Below are positions 1 to 12,115 of a stretch of DNA of 64,000 nt, piece after piece. The translations under genes and the position numbers were made by a program. The stretch comes from Glycine soja (Eukaryota > Streptophyta > Magnoliopsida > Fabales > Fabaceae), in NCBI RefSeq assembly GCF_004193775.1, contig NC_041021.1, forward strand, positions 8,810,651 through 8,874,650. The letters are read 5' to 3'. Below the pieces are notes generated by a model. The model did no database searches and had not been told where the DNA came from. It was given only the letters and a program-made list of their open reading frames with translations. Positions within the stretch are counted from its first letter, which is position 1, and every line of letters begins with the position of its first letter.

Positions 1-812
1 ATTAAGGTTTCATTAATTTTGGTCCTTGTATTTAGGGCACCATAATGTAGGTAGGGTACCCTAGAAATGTAGGATTTTTCAGCCCTTGTATTTTAGGGCA
101 TCTAGACTAGTTTTTGTATTAGAGGTAATTTCACATGCATTAAGTGAATATTTGATGTGTGTTGGGAAATAAATTTAATTGAATTGGGAGAAGCCCAATC
201 CAATTAAATTTTAGAGGGGGAGGTGAACATTTGCTTGCTACTCCCCATTGCTACATCATATAGTCACACTTTGTGCATGTCCTTCATGCTTTACATGCCT
301 CATGACACCTAAGCACACTTAGTGGACAATCTTTGACTTGATCTTGGATTAGTGGGCTGAACCATAGCTAAATTTCACTAATCATAATTAGTGAAATTTT
401 GGCTCCAAAATTTGACTCCACAAATTCAATTTCAAATTCAAGTAAAATTTGAATAGAAATTCAAATTTCCCTCCAATTTTGTGTGACACTTAGGCTATAA
501 ATAGAGGCCATGTGTGTGCATTTTTTCAACTTTGATCATTTGAAAATGAAACTTCATATTTCAGATCTCTTTTAGAGCACAAAATTCTATGCTCTTCTCT
601 TCCTCTCCCTTCATTCATCTCCTTCTTCCTCCAAGCTCTTATCCATGGCCTCCTATGGTGGTGAGCTTCTTCTAGACTCATCTTCTCCTTGAAGTGGCGT
701 CTCCTCTCTCTCTCTTCCTTCTCCATTCCGCTGCCATTCATCTTCCAAGAAGTAAAGGAATCCATTGATGAAGAAGATCCTAGGCCTACAAGCTCCAATG
801 AAGCTTACATCA
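1..812 (+). repeat. LTR remnant of an LTR retrotransposon
   Basis: AT-rich non-coding DNA with LTR promoter layout. A TATA-like box (ctataaatag, 495-504) is followed by a pyrimidine-rich, CT-repeat leader (about 590-730). A plausible LTR end, gcttacatca, lies at about 803-812. No internal retrotransposon coding sequence follows, so this is a solo or truncated LTR whose left border may lie outside the window. The resemblance to soybean LTR families is from memory. The exact family and both borders are uncertain. Confidence 0.45.
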
Positions 813-2053
813 GTAACACTTTTAATAGCCAACAAGCAGTTTCACATAGTTTGGTTGAACATAAGTTGAATTACTTTGCTGTAGTTGAACTAGGTTTGGC
901 TCTGAGTTCTTCTAATGCCATTACTCATTAGTTCTCAAAGGTTATTTTCTACAAAATGTGATAAATATCGTTGCTGTGGTAGTGTGGCCCATGGCTAATT
1001 GGCATATGCTTTTTATTTTTAGGTTATCATTTACTACTGCTAATTGGCCTTGTTGTGGAAGCTGTTTGGTTATAGCAACTCCAGGTAAAGCACATTGTTA
1101 CTACTGCTTATATATACATGTATATGTGTAAAGCACATTGTTACGTTGTTTTTAATTATAATTCCTAGCTAGTAGTGGCTAGTAGTGGCTGCATTTGAAG
1201 CAATTGGTGTCTCAATACTAGGAGTAGATTAGAACCCTGTAGGTTTGAATAAGCTTTCTCTATTTTTTGTTTAGCCACAGCTGACCCATTAAGCTAAGGA
1301 CACATGTTTTGTCTTGGTGCTAAAATTTCCTCTTACTCTGAGCAATGATTTGGTCTTGGGCTGAAGTATTGGGCTGTCCCACTAGAATAACTTCAAGTGT
1401 TTGCTTGTCACACACAGTGTCATAGTAACTTAATTTATAACCTCTGCTGAAAGAACCAGGAATTTAGCTGTGAGAAGTGAGAACAACATTCAATGAAATA
1501 AATTGCTGAAGCAACTCTTGACACCTTTTTTATAAAAAAAATACTGAAACTACTCTGCCTTCTCCCTCCCCCATAAATGCATAGAATTTGCTTGTAACAA
1601 CAACTGTGGCAAAGAGGTTTTCTTTTTTCCAAACACCAGCAAGTTCCTGCAACTTCATATAGAATACAAAATTTAAAAAAAGGCCAAAGCAGAACTTTCC
1701 TCATCACTCACCTATAGGAAATGGGTCAAAAGATGTATCATCTCCTATTTCGACTTTCAAGGTATGGATTTGAATATAAATTAGACACCCATCTTGGTTT
1801 GCAGTGCCATATAATCAATAGCCTAATTATAATAATTCCTAGGAGTCCAATACCTAAAAACCAACAAAGAGGGAGGGGTCCTAAGAATTGAAGATTATCT
1901 TGAAGAACTACTTACAAAAGTCAAAATTTGAAATTGTTTGACTTATTGAGATTGTATGACTGTCCTCACTACTGTGTATGGTAGTTAGAGTTATGATTTT
2001 TGAGACACGGACAACGTGAATTGATAAATTCAAAATATAGTGCAACTAGCATT
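813..2053. other. Non-coding stretch, no gene recognised
   Basis: I see only short chance ORFs. The one structure is a small direct duplication of gctagtagtg near 1170-1187, which resembles a CACTA-type right terminus (reverse complement cactactagc). No partner end was found. Confidence 0.4.
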
Positions 2054-2423
2054 CACTACAAGATCCCTCCTTGAATTAATTAATAGTCAGGTGATACTTT
2101 ATGCCTACTCATTGTCACATTGATATCTGTTTTTCGGAATGTGATTGATGTAGGTGGTCATTGAGTTATTTATTGGATTGTTGCTTTCATTTTGGACTAT
2201 GCTGCTTATCTTCACAGGTACACATGTTTGTTACCAATTAATGTTTTTATTACTTGTTCACTACCATTAATGACAAATGATATATGCTATACAAATTGTG
2301 TTCATGATGAGTGGACCTTAGATTCCCGTTTGAGACTGAATGCAATGATTCTTGCGGACAGTTTGCATTAATCATTGTATTTAATCTTGAATTGTCCATT
2401 TGGACAGTTTGGGAAGACTGGTA

Positions 2424-2648
2424 TTTTTATGGTAGATTTATGCATTAAGGTTAACATTATTTTGTTTAATTTGATGAAATTTCGGTACAATGCATTTCTA
2501 GTTGTTCTCTGAGTGCATACTTGATTATCGGGAAATTAATTTCACCGATTTCATGTCGTGTACTTGGAGACCTATGCGAAATACTACCGAAATTTTGTCA
2601 AATTTAACAAAATAGAATTAACATTGACGTATGAAGCTACCATAAAAA
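2424..2648. repeat. Foldback with roughly 60-bp inverted arms upstream of the TNP2 gene
   Basis: The segment 2424-2486 and the reverse complement of about 2584-2648 align over about 60 bp, both beginning ttttatggtag and ending aaatttcggt. They leave a loop of about 100 bp. The same foldback lies upstream of the second transposase copy at 56209-56430. It could be a small inserted MITE shared by descent, or a structured part of the transposon leader. Confidence 0.65.
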
Positions 2649-2745
2649 AAGGTCTTCCTGAATGGGATAGGGCCACACCTATAATAAAAAAGTGAGATTT
2701 CCATGCATCGAATAACTTTGTGAGTATCACGGAGTTATTATTTAG

Positions 2746-5522
2746 ATGGATCGAAGTTGGATGAATGAAAGTCGCATGAGCCCTGCATATGAGGAAGGCA
2801 TCGAAGAGTTCTTGCAATTTGCTTCCGAAAGAAGTCGACTGGATGAGGACGAAAAATATTATTGTCCTTGCATCAATTGTTTGAACGGAAGACGACAAAT
2901 ACTAGACGACATATGAGAGCATCTATTGTATGATGGGATTAAGAAGAATTACACCACGTGGATATGGCATGGTGAATTGACAAACATGTAGAGTGAGTCC
3001 TAATCTGAATCGTTTGATGTAGAAATGGGAGATCGCTTGGAGGATATGATTTGTGACCTTGGACAAGAGTCTTTTCAACAAGCACATGCCCCCCAGCGAA
3101 GGTGTTGTGGTATCTGCCGATCGTTCCAAGGTTTAAGCATCTTTTTGCTAATGGAGATAATGCTAAAGACCTTACATGGCATACAATTGGGAGAAACTGC
3201 GATGAAATGGTCTGTCATCCTGCTGATTGCTCCCAGTGGAAGAAGATAGATCGTTTGTTTTCGGATTTCGGCAAAGAGGCAAGAAATCTTAGGCTTGGAC
3301 TAGCCAGTCATGGAATGAATCCATATGGCAATTTAAGCACTCAACACATTTCATGGCCAGTTCTACTAGTAATTTATAATTTGCCTCCTTTGGTGTGCAT
3401 GAAGTGAAAATACATGATGTTGTCTATGACGATATCTGGCCCAAGACAGCCAGGAAATCACATTGATGTTTACCTAAGTCCGTTGATTGAAGACTTGACA
3501 AAGTTGTGGGACAAGGGGGTTTTAGTGTTTGATGCATTTCGAAATGAGACTTTTCAAATGCGTGCAATGCTTTTTTGTGCCATTAATGACTTTCTAGCAT
3601 ATGGGAATTTGAGTGGTTATAGTGTTAAGGGTCATCATAGATGCCCCATCTGTGAAGAAGACATAAGCTACATACAACTGAAACATGGTAGAAAAATAGT
3701 CTACACTAGGCATTAGTGTTTTCTAAAACCTCATCATCCTTACAGGCGATTGAAAAAAATATTTAATGGAAGTCAAGAGCACAAAACTGCGTCGATATTG
3801 TTGACTAGCTAGAAGGTCTTCCAGTGGGTTCAACACCTGAATACTATATTTGGAAAGACCCAAAAGAAGGAAAAAAGTAAGACTTGCATATGGAAGAAGA
3901 GGTCAATTTTCTTTGCTCTTTTGTACTGGTCTAATCTAGATATTAGACATTGTATTGATGTTATGAATGTGGAGAAAAATGTATGTGATAGTGTCATTGG
4001 GACGCTCCTTAATATTCAAGGCAAGACGAAAGATGGTTTGAATACCCGTCAAGATCTAGCTGAGATGGGTATACGATTGCAGCTGCATCCAAGGTCTGAT
4101 GGTAAAAAAATATACTTGCCTCCAGCTTGACATACTTTTTCCAGAAAGGAGAAGATTAGTTTTTATCAGTGTCTGTGCCAGGTCAAAGTCCCACAAGGAT
4201 ACTCTTCAAATATTAAAAGCCTTGTGCAGTTGAAGGATCTTAAGTTGGTAGGGTTAAAGTCTCACGATTGTCACATCTTGATGCAACAATTGTTAGCCAT
4301 AGCCATAACTCGCCTGTATTTTTTCTTCAATGCCATATGTAGCAAAGTCGTTGATCCTGTGAAGTTAGATGAGCAGGAAAACGAGGCTACTATTATACTG
4401 TGCCAGTTGGAGATGTATTTTCCTCCTGCTTTCTTTGACATCATGGTTCACTTAATTGTTCATTTGGTCAGAGAAGTCAAATGTTGTGGTCCTATTTTTT
4501 TGCGATGGATGTACCCGGTTGAGCGATACATGAAGATCTTAAAAGGGTATACGAAGAATCTACATCGTCTAGAAGCACCTATTGTTGAAAGGTACATTGC
4601 AGAAGAAGTCATTGAATTTTGTTCAGAGTACTTTGAAAAGGATAAACCTGTTGGGCTTCTCGAGTCTCGGTATGATGACAGAGTGGGTAGTAAGGGTTCA
4701 AGAGGACTGCATGTTATCACTCCAAGTGTAGAAGATTTGTTACAAGCTCACTTGTATGTGTTGAATAAGAGTAATGAAGTTTTGTCATACATACTTCAAC
4801 ATGAAGGTTTAGTCAAAGAAGGTAATCCAAAAATGTCAAAGAACTAGGTCTTGAAAAAGCATAACAAGACTTTCCTTGATTGGTTTAAAGATACAATCTT
4901 TGCTGATGAAAATGTTTCTAAAACATTAAGAAAGTTAGTAGATGGGCCTAAAAGAAATGTTATAACTTGGCAAGGATACGACATAAACAAGTATTCCTTT
5001 TATACAAAAGCACAAGACGAGAAAAGTACAATGCAAAACAGTGGGGTCACTCTAAGGGCTGAATCTCAACACTTCACCAGTGTACATGATGACAATCCCT
5101 GTGTAGCTTCCATCCCTTACTTTGGGTTCATTGAAAAAATTTGGGAGCTTAACTATGTCAAATTTACTGTTTGTGTTTTCAAATGTAAATGGATTGACAA
5201 CAATACCGGCGTGCAGACCGATGATGTAGGATTTACGTTGCTAGATCTAAAGAAACCAGCTTACCAGAATGACCCTTTCATCATGGCAGAACAAGCTAAA
5301 CATGTATTTTATGTTCAAAACCCTTGTGATGAAAGGTGGTCAGTGGTTCTACACGGGAAAACAATTGGTGTTAATGTAGAAGATGATGATTCATACATTG
5401 ATACTTATGTTAGTCCTTTGTCCATACAAATGTCGCCTAACATCGTCGGAGAAGAAGAAGCTGATGACGTTCATGCTAATCGTAATGATCATGATGAAGG
5501 AGAATTAATTAACATCGTCTAA
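2746..5522 (+). pseudogene. CACTA TNP2-type transposase, broken
   Basis: The start at 2746 (MDRSWMNESR) matches the second copy at 56110, minus strand. Domain order: a transposase-associated zinc-binding domain (about 2746-3090, with YYCPCINCLNGRR), the TNP2 catalytic region (about 3090-4130, with CPICEED), a DUF4218-type region (about 4224-4847, with MYFPPAFFDIMVHL) and a DUF4216-type region (4851-5522, with KCKWIDNNTGVQTDDVGFT). In the family this protein binds and cuts transposon ends in the nucleus. Stops at 2916, about 2990, 3001, 3404, 3714, 3809 and 4845 break the frame. Compared with the second copy, the stretch after QESFQQAHA to PPAKVLW is deleted near 3090, removing about 385 bp. 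The last two domains are in long open frames. Confidence 0.85.
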
Positions 5523-5624
5523 TGTAATTTTCTTATTATGTATTTCATTGTAGTCCAATCATTTACATAACTGATTCAATTTTTTGATAGTGTTAATTAA
5601 CTAAAGTTTTTTCTTTGCAAGTGG

Positions 5625-7545
5625 ATGACTACTCCACCCAGCTCTCCTCCTCCTACTGAAGTAGCATCACACTCATCGTCTACCTTGAAGTAGACAAGAA
5701 AAGCCACACGGCTAAGATCCTTGGCGACTAGACCAGCTGGGGCAGACAGACCGGTGGTCCATCTCGATCCTGTGATCGAGAAGGCTGACGGTCCCCACGA
5801 GAAGAAATTAAGAACATATTTAGGGATTGTCGCTCGTGATAAGGTCGACATGACATACGAGAATTGGAATCAAGTCCCTGCTGCTCAGAAGGATTTAATA
5901 TGGGAGGATATTTAGGTATTTTAGTTTTCATCTTGCATTTTTTTATTAGCCAAATTTTTTAATTTACTAACAATAAAACCTAATTTTTTGTTTGTCAGGT
6001 TGAATTTGATATCCCTGAAGCATCTGACGTTAGGACAAAAAAGAAAATACTTCAAACTGTGGGGGAGCGGTGGAGACAGTTTAAGTATGATTTGACATCA
6101 AAATGGGCACTTGCAGCCGACAAGGACAGTGTCGATGACATTGTATGCGAAAAATACGGCGTTAGCAAGGAGAAATAGGCCCAATTTTGTCAGAGCCGGA
6201 GATATCCCTCATGGGAGGTATGTACTTTGTCATTTTCATTGTTTTCAAGTTTAAATTCACTTATTATAATACATTCTAATCATGAGTTTCATTAATGTTC
6301 AATTTTTGTAGGATGTGCGGAAAAAGGCACAGGCCATCCAGAAGCAAAACACTGCCCCCCACGTGTTGTCTCGTGGGGTTATGAATATTTAGAAAAGAAG
6401 CTGATGGCTGAGAAGACAAAGAAAAAATTGGAGGAAGCTGCTCAATCCAGAAGCATTGAGACCGTGATTGATCCTCCATCTACCATCAGACGACACGTGA
6501 AGTGGAAGATGGCCCGCACCAAGAAAACTAGCCAGATGACGTCTAAGGCAGCAAATGAAATTGCTAAGAAGATTGTAAGTCAATTTCAATTAATAATTGT
6601 AATTATTTATGTTTATTGTGTGATTGAGTAAACAAATAAATGTGTTTTGTACAGGATTCATTAGAGGAGCAGGCGTCACAGGGTTCCTTTGTCCCCCATG
6701 GACGTCTGAATGTCTTGACTGTTGCCATTCAGTGACCAGAACACCTTGGTCGTGTGCGTGCTGTTAGAGCCGGTGTGACAATCAAGCAATACTTTGGACC
6801 GGCTCCACGGACCTCCCGCACTTCCTCCTCCCTGCTTCCTGAAGAACTAGAGCAGCTGACGCAACAAATCAGGGACCAGCTGGAGGAGTCGATCACAGAA
6901 AAAGTGACTCGACAGTTGATACTATCCTTCAGCTAGATGCAGTCCCAGTTTTAGTCACAAATGCAATAACAGGGACTTGCACTGCCTCTAGAGCCTGAGG
7001 TTGGTCCTTCAACTACTCGTGTCAGCACAAGGAAGAGTTGTGTTGACCCCTCAGGGAATGATCCAGACACGGGTGACTCAGACAAATACGAGTTGTACAG
7101 GGAAGAAAATCCTCCCCGCTTGGTTTCCCTAGGAAAAGTTTATGAGGGATCGACAACCGTTCACACCATCCCTTTGTTGCATGATCAAGTGAAGGTCGGT
7201 GTTGAGGAGGTTAGAGATGCAGATGCTCCCATTCCTGTACCCACTAAAGAGGTTAAGTTAGTGGGGCAGACACTTAACACCTTCCTTGCTTGGCCGACAC
7301 ATCTCCTATTACATGATGCAATGGATGTCAACTATAATCTTTGGAAGTTTCAAGAATAATTGGGAAACGGTAATTGTTTATTTCAAACAAATTTGATTTT
7401 GTTATGATTGGTATTATATTATTAACTTATGTTTTATTTTATGATGCAGTATTTTAATGATGTTAGACCATTGGAAGTAGAGAGATTGAAGGCACTTCAC
7501 ATCCAGTGGGCAAAGTATTATCTCAAAGTTAGAAATCAAACTTAG
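5625..7545 (+). pseudogene. CACTA second gene: Transposase_24 (TNPA-like) with remnant Ulp1-like tail, broken
   Basis: Exon-like blocks at 5625-5914, about 6000-6220, 6313-6574, 6656-7350 and 7450-7545 are separated by AT-rich introns. Diagnostic stretches are YENWNQVPAAQKDLIWEDI, then FCQSRRYPSWE and KKAQAIQKQNTAPHVLSRG, typical of the plant Ptta/En/Spm family. The copy in the minus-strand element (27211-31012) adds an Ulp1-type cysteine protease region. Here that region is nearly all deleted: NTFLAWPTH is followed directly by the last few codons of the protease core near 7310. Premature stops include TAG in place of TGG at 6177-6179 and TAG in place of CAG near 6936 and 6954. It ends YYLKVRNQT at 7545. 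Confidence 0.8.
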
Positions 7546-7829
7546 GATGTTAGGGAACTTTGTAATTTTAGTTTACTTAATTAGTTTACTAGCTTGCTTT
7601 ATATTTTTTACAATTGATGTTTCCTTTTAACATTGAATATTCTTTATTGATAGTTATCAATTGATTTTTTACTATTGATAGTTTACTAGCTAGCTTTCTG
7701 CTAAAAACTGTTTCAAAACAGAATGCAAATGATATATGTTGTGATGTGTGGTCTGATTTCAAATTTGTAGGTTAATTTTTGGGTTTATTGAAAACACAGA
7801 CAGTGTATTAAAATAAATTCCTAATAACA

Positions 7830-8265
7830 ACATCGGTTGATGTTAATGTTGTCAGTTAACATCGATTTTTAACAAAAACCGATGTTAAGGTTTTGGACGT
7901 TAACATCGATTTTTTACACAAACTAATGGTAACGTATAAGTTAACATCAATTTTTGAGTAAAACCGATGTTAACGTTTTGGAAGTTAACACCGGTTTTCT
8001 ACAAAAACTTATGTTAACGTTAGCAGTTAACATTAGTTTTTGTATAAAACTGATGTTAATTGTCAACGTTGTTATGAACATTGATACCTTTTTTTTGGGT
8101 AATTCTTATTATATAACATCAGTTATTTAAATAATCGATGTTGTCATTTTTACGTTAACATCGGTTTTTTAAAACCGATATTAAGGATAATACTTTCAAC
8201 ATCGGTTAATAACCGATGTTGAAAGTCATAAATAACCGATGTAAAAAACATATTTTCTAGTTGTG
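7830..8265. repeat. CACTA subterminal palindromic repeats, right end of element D
   Basis: About ten spaced copies of a motif near acatcggtttt, each facing an inverted partner aaaaccgatgt with a short AT-rich loop. In CACTA transposons such arrays near the ends are binding sites for the TNPA-like protein. Units have diverged, and several have T in place of C in the core (acatcgattt). Confidence 0.75.
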
Positions 8266-9067
8266 ATTGGTTAACAAGAGAATGAGTTAACTTCCACATG
8301 TACAAACCTAGTCATATCAACTTATATATTGGTGCATCAACATTGATTTTCAAAAGGGTAAAATTTATATATTTAAAACAAAAGAAAAGCAATAGTGTAT
8401 GAGGCTCACAAAAATTAGTGATTTTTAATAAGAATTTCAACCAATAGAAGAAAGTGTGCTCAAAATAGTGTGTTAGAGAGTGTATTTATAGGATAGAAGA
8501 AGGAAAAACAACTATAAATTGTGATGCAAAAATGAAGAAGCAAAACATGTATGTCGACATCAGCTCATAGTGATCAATGAAATATGACTACATTTTAAAA
8601 CAAGCACTTATTATAGGTTAGAATCAATCTTCACTAAGATCATGATAACTACTGAAATAAATCTAACAAGTACCTTTTCAGCCTTTGAAATAAGTATTGA
8701 CCATATCTTTAGCATTTCTATGTTTGTTATTTGCATCATATCATGAATTGTTTACAATCCATGATGGGCCGAGACAATGCTCTCTATCATAGATTGATCA
8801 GAAGCCATACTGGATCTACTGATTACTATCTTGTAGCATTTCTCATGAATCTTCAGTAGTAGCTTTAGCAATGAGAATTTCCTTTTCTTCCTCCCTAGAT
8901 TGTTTGATAGCAGCCTCCAATAAGGGATCGTCTACAATATTAACACTTCCATCTGCTTGACTTGCCTCATCTGTTATTATACACGAATCTACAATCTTAG
9001 AAATGTTCATACTTCTAAGGATAGAACTTGCACTACATGACTTGCCTCATCTGTTACCTCTCTCTCT

Positions 9068-9105
<38 letters not shown>

Positions 9106-9431
9106 AAGAAGCCTTTATTTATTTACTAGGTGAAGTTGGTTGTATGGATCAATTAACTGACTGACTACAATGAATCATCACTAGTATTTTGCAAGTATAA
9201 GAACATGAAAATTCCAAGCAATACCTTTTGAAGAGTCTTTGAGCCACTTTCTATGAGTAAAAATATAGGAAACTTGCAGTATTTCCACATAATACCATCA
9301 CGTTCAATAAAAGAAAAAAAGATGTCTAATTAAAATCAATGAGCTCTTATTTGAAACAAAAACATAACATGAAGGAATATACTTATGCAAGGAGTGGTTA
9401 ACAAATGAGTATGTAGCATTAACTAACAAAC
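8266..9431. other. Mostly non-coding; possible coding scrap on the minus strand
   Basis: The minus strand near 8880-8985 can be read as DDPLLEAAIKQSREEEK, a ubiquitin-interacting-motif-like helix, but no gene model can be built and I do not recognise the source. The rest is AT-rich, with a (TA)n run at 9071-9102. Confidence 0.35.
9071..9102. repeat. (TA)16 microsatellite
   Basis: An uninterrupted TA dinucleotide run directly follows a CT-rich stretch at 9050-9070. Confidence 0.95.
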
Positions 9432-9536
9432 CTGATTAAATGCAATTTCTTCATGGCCACTTTGTATTAGCTCAACCAAGTCCTTTCTCAGTTGCCTTGC
9501 TATTGCATGCCTCTTGTTCTTGAGTAGCCTGAGCCG
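9432..9536 (-). pseudogene. IST1-like (Vps4 regulator) exon fragment
   Basis: The minus strand reads RLRLLKNKRHAIARQLRKDL, then ELIQSGHEEIAFNQ and a GT splice donor. This matches the start of the IST1 domain in plant IST1-like proteins, which regulate the Vps4 ATPase of the ESCRT-III pathway at endosomes. Only this exon is clear. No start codon and no other certain exon were found. It lies just 3' of a farnesyl diphosphate synthase piece in the same orientation, so it looks like part of a set of captured exons rather than a gene. Confidence 0.65.
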
Positions 9537-10073
9537 GCACCGAACTCATTTGATCACCTTCTTACTGCAAACCAGCAAAGCCAAAGCAAAAACAAAAGGG
9601 TTACATAAACTTGACATGCATGATTGTCCAACAACATGAAGCAAGCTTTGATAAGTTTAGTTACCATTTGGAAGCTTTGGACCAATCGAACAATATGTCA
9701 AACATATCTATAACTTGAAGGCACTATCAAAATTCATTGGAGGTAAAGATGTAAATTTTAGATTAGATGCATTATAAATGAAAAACAAAGAAGGAAAGGG
9801 TTCAAGTTATTAATAAACCTGATGAAAAAGCACCTGATTATTATGGATATAAAGAATAGTAGTAGAAATGAGAAAAAAAATGAGGAAAGATCATTATCAA
9901 ATAATGGATTTTCTGCATCAAATAAAGGATTGTCAAATAAGAACATCAATTTTTAAAAAATTGCAAGCCACAGAACATGATACTGCTCTAGATACTAGAT
10001 AGAAATCAGAACTCTAGTTTCTATTGCATGGTCAACAATTTTGGTCCTCGCCTTAAGTTGACTCTACTTCTGC

Positions 10074-11446
10074 CTCTTGTAAATTTTAGCCAAAAAGGAC
10101 TTCAATACAACTTGAACTGCTTTGCTAGGATGAGCTTCAATGGAGGATACAAGCTTCACATAGCTCCCACTCTCGTACTCCTCAAATACACCCTATTCAT
10201 TCGGATTGAGAGTGAATAATCCAAAGAAAATCAGCATCTATCATGATGTGCAGAAATTTTTGCAACTTCATTTGCATTACTTTCTTGCAAAATGTGTGGA
10301 AATGCTATTATTTTTTTGGCATCTTAATTCTGTTTTCCTTATTGTTTTGGCTAATAGGTCATTTTAATACGTTGATATTCCAAAGATGCATGTTAGTAGT
10401 AACTTTTCCCAAAAAATTATAATTATTAGAGCTATATACAAATGAAGTTCAAACCTGAAGATTAAGCTCATTGTATAGGGCCTTTACTTTAGCAACATTT
10501 TCTGGATCTGGCTTACCATAGTTCTCCTGCAAACCACAAAAAAATAGTGACTTATTGCAATCTAATCATGGCAGAAAATAAGGAAAGAAACAGGAAATAA
10601 TAAGATGCTCACTTACTTGTAGAACTTTCTTTTGTTGTTCATTACTAAGTTCGAAGGCTTTCACAATTAACCAAGAGCACTTGAAATCTTCAATATCTGT
10701 ACCTATCTGGTCCCATGGATGACAAGAATGAGATTAAAGAGAAATTGATGTTTCCAAATCCATTATCCAGAATGCTTACCTTTCCAATTGTTTGAGGATC
10801 ACCAAAGCAATCCTAATAATCATCCTAAAATGAGAGGGGAAAAGGAAAGAGAAAAAAAGATAGGTTATAATACAGTAATTAAAAAATATTTCAAGCTGAT
10901 AAGGGCAATATATAGACATATAACATTTTAGAGTCTAAATGATCTCTAAAGAAAGCCAAAAGGTCAAACCTATAACAAAGTATTACCTGTACTTGAAAGT
11001 ATGTTCCCATCTCAACAAGAATGTTCTTTACATCAACATTTTTGTCTAGATCCTCACCCGCCATAAGCAATGCACATGCAACCTATGTAAGGAGGAGATA
11101 TATATGAAGATAAGTAACAGATAGTGTATTCTAGTGTGAAAAGACTTGAAAATGAATCAAATACAAAATAAAAAAGAAATAACTTCTTTTAAGAGAAGAC
11201 TCATTAGAAGCATGTTCTTTACAAAAAGAGAGAGTGGTGGATAAAGGTAACAATGCAATTTCAAACTGAATAACAAATTATAGTGTGCCTAAATAACCAT
11301 TTGACATTAGTATCTCTAGGAAAAGGGACAAAGAAGAAACCAAAAGTTAGGGAGGCTATACGAAAAAAAAATGTACAAGAATTAATACTTACTGGAAGGT
11401 AAAATGAAAAATATGCAGTCTTGTACTAAACTATATTTAGGCTGTT
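10074..11446 (-). pseudogene. FPS: Farnesyl diphosphate synthase, 3' half with introns, pseudogene
   Basis: The enzyme joins isopentenyl and dimethylallyl/geranyl diphosphate to farnesyl diphosphate in the cytosolic isoprenoid pathway. Six exon blocks are visible on the minus strand. In reading order they are about 11446-11395 (degenerate YSLVQ), 11085-10987 ([20 protein letters not shown]), 10816-10776 (DDY-DCFGDPQTIGK), 10703-10618 ([16 protein letters not shown]), 10528-10455 (ENYGKPDPENVAKVKALY) and about 10190-10074 ([20 protein letters not shown], ending KRQK-stop). The second aspartate-rich motif (DDYxDCFGD) is present but its leucine codon is a stop. The whole N-terminal half, including the first aspartate-rich motif, is missing, and the piece abuts an unrelated NRS/ER fragment at about 11450. 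It cannot encode an active enzyme. Confidence 0.88.
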
Positions 11447-11515
11447 GAACCACATGGCCAGCCATAAAACCCGAAAAACCTGGCATCACACTATTCTGTT
11501 GGACTTCCCAGCCAA

Positions 11516-11804
11516 CGGCGCCTCTATGTCTCATCCCCTCAACTTCCTCATCTACGGCCACATGGGCTGGATTGGCGGCCTCCTCGACACCCTCTGTCGT
11601 GCCCAGGACATCCCCTTCCAATACAGCTCTGGCCGCCTCCAAAACGGCACCTCCCTCTCAAGCCCACTCATGTCTTCAACACCACCGGTGTCATGGGCCG
11701 TCCTAACATCGACTGGTGTGAGTCCCTCAAAGTCTAGAGCATCTGAACCAACGTCATCGGAACCCTCACCCTTGCCGACGTCTTGGCAAAAATATGAAGC
11801 ATAG
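11516..11804 (+). pseudogene. NRS/ER (UDP-rhamnose epimerase/reductase) 5' fragment
   Basis: The plus strand reads LIYGHMGWIGGLLDTLCRAQ, then THVFNTTGVMGRPNIDWCES and TNVIGTLTLADVL. This is the N-terminal NAD(P)-binding Rossmann region of the plant bifunctional 3,5-epimerase/4-reductase that makes rhamnose nucleotide sugars. The glycine motif (GxxGWIGG) is altered but recognisable. A segment between SGRLQNG and THVF is shortened and frame-shifted, and stops follow near 11737 and 11746. GC content is high compared with the surrounding DNA, as expected for a recently captured coding exon. It points opposite to the adjoining farnesyl diphosphate synthase piece. Confidence 0.87.
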
Positions 11805-12115
11805 TGAAACATTGACGGAGGAGAAAAGGGTGGGGATGGGAATGGGTTTGGGTTGAGGTATGTGAGGATGAGAGGAGAGGAAAGGACGCGAGGGACAACC
11901 AATGAAAAATTGAAAAAAAAATTATGCGAAGAGATGAATGGACATGAGGAGAGGAGAGGAACAGACTTCAAGATAGCGTAAAACCGAGAAAAATAAAAAC
12001 CCAATTACGATTTCTAATTTTCCCCTTTCGGATGAAGATGATCCTTATAAGCCCAACTCAAGTTTTATTTTAATTTTTTTGAAAAATATTTGTGACGAAT
12101 TAATTTAAAATTAAT

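Larger units (their letters stand above)
2054..8265 (+). mobile_element. CACTA (En/Spm) transposon D, decayed
   Basis: The left end reads cactacaaga. The right end, reverse-complemented, reads cacaactaga, an 8 of 10 match. Both are flanked by the trinucleotide att (2051-2053 and 8266-8268), the 3-bp target duplication expected of CACTA elements. The interior has the usual two-gene order: a TNP2 transposase (2746-5522), then a Transposase_24/Ulp1-type gene (5625-7545), both on the plus strand. Palindromic subterminal repeats occur only at the right side, which is odd because the copy at 26452-34139 has them at both ends. Both genes carry stops and deletions, so the element is not autonomous. 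Confidence 0.72.

Noticed and set aside
689..931. Plus-strand ORF at the end of the first LTR.
   Set aside because: It crosses the LTR border and has no family features.
11382..12004. Minus-strand ORFs of 86 and 150 codons.
   Set aside because: They are the reverse frames of the NRS/ER fragment and of simple GA-rich DNA.
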